The position numbers and the translations under genes were made by a program. The notes beneath the pieces are model-generated. The model was not told the origin of the DNA. It did no database searches and worked only from the letters and a program-made list of their open reading frames with translations. From Acidisarcina sp. (lineage in GTDB: Bacteria; Acidobacteriota; Blastocatellia; Pyrinomonadales; Pyrinomonadaceae): DNA of 6,364 bases. Of this stretch, positions 5,947 through 6,364 are shown piece by piece. Position 1 is the stretch's first letter; every line of letters begins with the position of its first letter. Location of the stretch: contig JAJNPX010000233.1 of NCBI GenBank assembly GCA_021155145.1, forward strand, positions 1-6,364, given 5' to 3'.

Positions 5947-6105
5947 TCACATTTGGCAAAGATCAAGTGTGCAATGAACAAAACGATTCCTAGCGGGCCC
6001 TACGCCCGCGACCGCCAACTCAACACGCGTCAAAGCCGCCGCCGTCTCTTCCGGCGAAAGTTCAATATCAATAAGCTCCTTGAGCCAGTTGTAGCTGATG
6101 TTCAT
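5947..6105 (-). pseudogene. Truncated, diverged copy of the pheT 5' end (52-codon ORF)
   Basis: The ORF reads [18 protein letters not shown]..., and 27 of its first 35 residues match PheT in this window. After codon 35 it departs into an unrelated tail (through GPARNRFVHC) and stops at TGA (5947-5949). A shared FV at codons 42-43 may mean faint homology goes slightly further. Loss of similarity falls at the same point where the EMAP domain is missing from the full-length gene. The ATG overlaps the stop of the upstream ORF as ATGA (6102-6105), so this start was probably once a real, coupled pheT start. It cannot encode a working synthetase part. It may still be translated as a peptide. It is best read as a remnant of a replaced or rearranged pheT allele. 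Confidence 0.85.
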
Positions 6106-6364
6106 TTGGAATCAAAAGAGGTTTTCGTTTTAATTATATTAATCAGAGCCAGCTTTTTGTTTAGAAGAGCGGTCGTACACCAAACATTCTCAACTCCATC
6201 CAAAGAGACAATTGGTGAATCACGCATTTCTACTCGCAACTCTTCCAACGATTTCTTTCCCATACCATAAATAGACTTTGCGTTAGTCCTTTTTTGCCCA
6301 CGCGACGCAGGCCGCCCGCGTTGAGACCGCTCGCACTTGATCGACATACGTGCCGCCGCGGTAA
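6102..6364 (-). pseudogene. Small protein of unknown family, frameshifted, 5' end outside window
   Basis: Two minus-strand frames look like halves of one gene. The upstream half (6363-6283) reads YRGGTYVDQVRAVSTRAACV-AWAKKD then stops. The downstream half, one base out of phase, reads IYGMGKKSLEELRVEMRDSP, then SLDGVENVWCTTALL and LALINIIKT, and ends at 6102. They join as AWAKRTNAKSIYG if the A6 tract (6295-6290) had five A. A Met at 6347 opens the downstream frame, but its first residues (SIKCERSQRGRP) look like a shadow of the upstream half. The segment GMGKKSLEEL resembles a helix-hairpin-helix turn. The 3' half is clearly AT-richer than pheT. Function is unknown. Causes could be mutation, a homopolymer sequencing error, or slippage on the A tract. 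Confidence 0.6.

Noticed and set aside
6285..6297. Programmed -1 frameshift at A-AAA-AAG
   Set aside because: The heptamer is in the right phase, but a -1 shift enters a frame that does not hold the downstream protein-like sequence. A +1 shift or one-base deletion is needed.
1..6364. CRISPR array, insertion sequence or integrase
   Set aside because: No regularly spaced repeats, transposase motifs or terminal inverted repeats were seen.

Overview
The window looks like chromosomal DNA from an Acidobacteriota-like bacterium, perhaps Blastocatellia/Pyrinomonadales. The evidence is the secreted von Willebrand A protein at the left edge, which matches the style of the 'VWFA-related acidobacterial' family, together with a moderately high GC content and good Shine-Dalgarno sites. 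This lineage call is an inference from protein style, not from a marker gene comparison.

Left part (1-2156). A secreted VWA-domain protein runs off the left edge on the minus strand. It is divergent, across 48 bp, from a plus-strand two-helix membrane protein with a long cytoplasmic helical tail. The spacer carries a perfect 6+5+6 inverted repeat and a sigma70-like promoter. The membrane protein overlaps tail-to-tail by 7 bp with a small minus-strand HExxH metallopeptidase-like protein that ends in an EF-hand/dockerin-type calcium loop.

Middle (2157-2509). No protein gene is supported here. On the minus strand, upstream of the metallopeptidase gene, there is a closed 123-nt fold: a three-way junction with a cUUCGg-capped arm and G-U pairs that only work on this strand. 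About 75 nt further on, a hairpin covers part of the gene's very strong Shine-Dalgarno. This is the best candidate in the window for an undescribed element, a cis-regulatory RNA leader. It lies between the intrinsic terminator of zapA and the peptidase gene.

Central operon (2473-5337, minus). pheT is followed by a zapB-like coiled-coil gene and zapA, which overlap by ATGA. A good promoter lies between pheT and zapB, and a hairpin plus T7 terminator follows zapA. PheT is about 700 residues and lacks the N-terminal EMAP/tRNA-binding OB domain that most bacterial PheT proteins carry.

Right part (5338-6364, minus). Accessory genes sit where pheS would normally adjoin pheT. From upstream to downstream they are: (a) the 3' part of a small gene broken by a one-base frameshift at an A6 tract; (b) a 52-codon ORF whose first 35 codons are a diverged copy of the 5' end of pheT; and (c) a two-gene cassette with an 11-bp overlap, an AbrB/DUF104-like antitoxin-style protein followed by a retropepsin-like aspartic protease. 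pheT starts 11 bp after the protease gene. The diverged pheT remnant suggests that pheT, or the cassette together with the start of pheT, was exchanged by recombination with a related genome.
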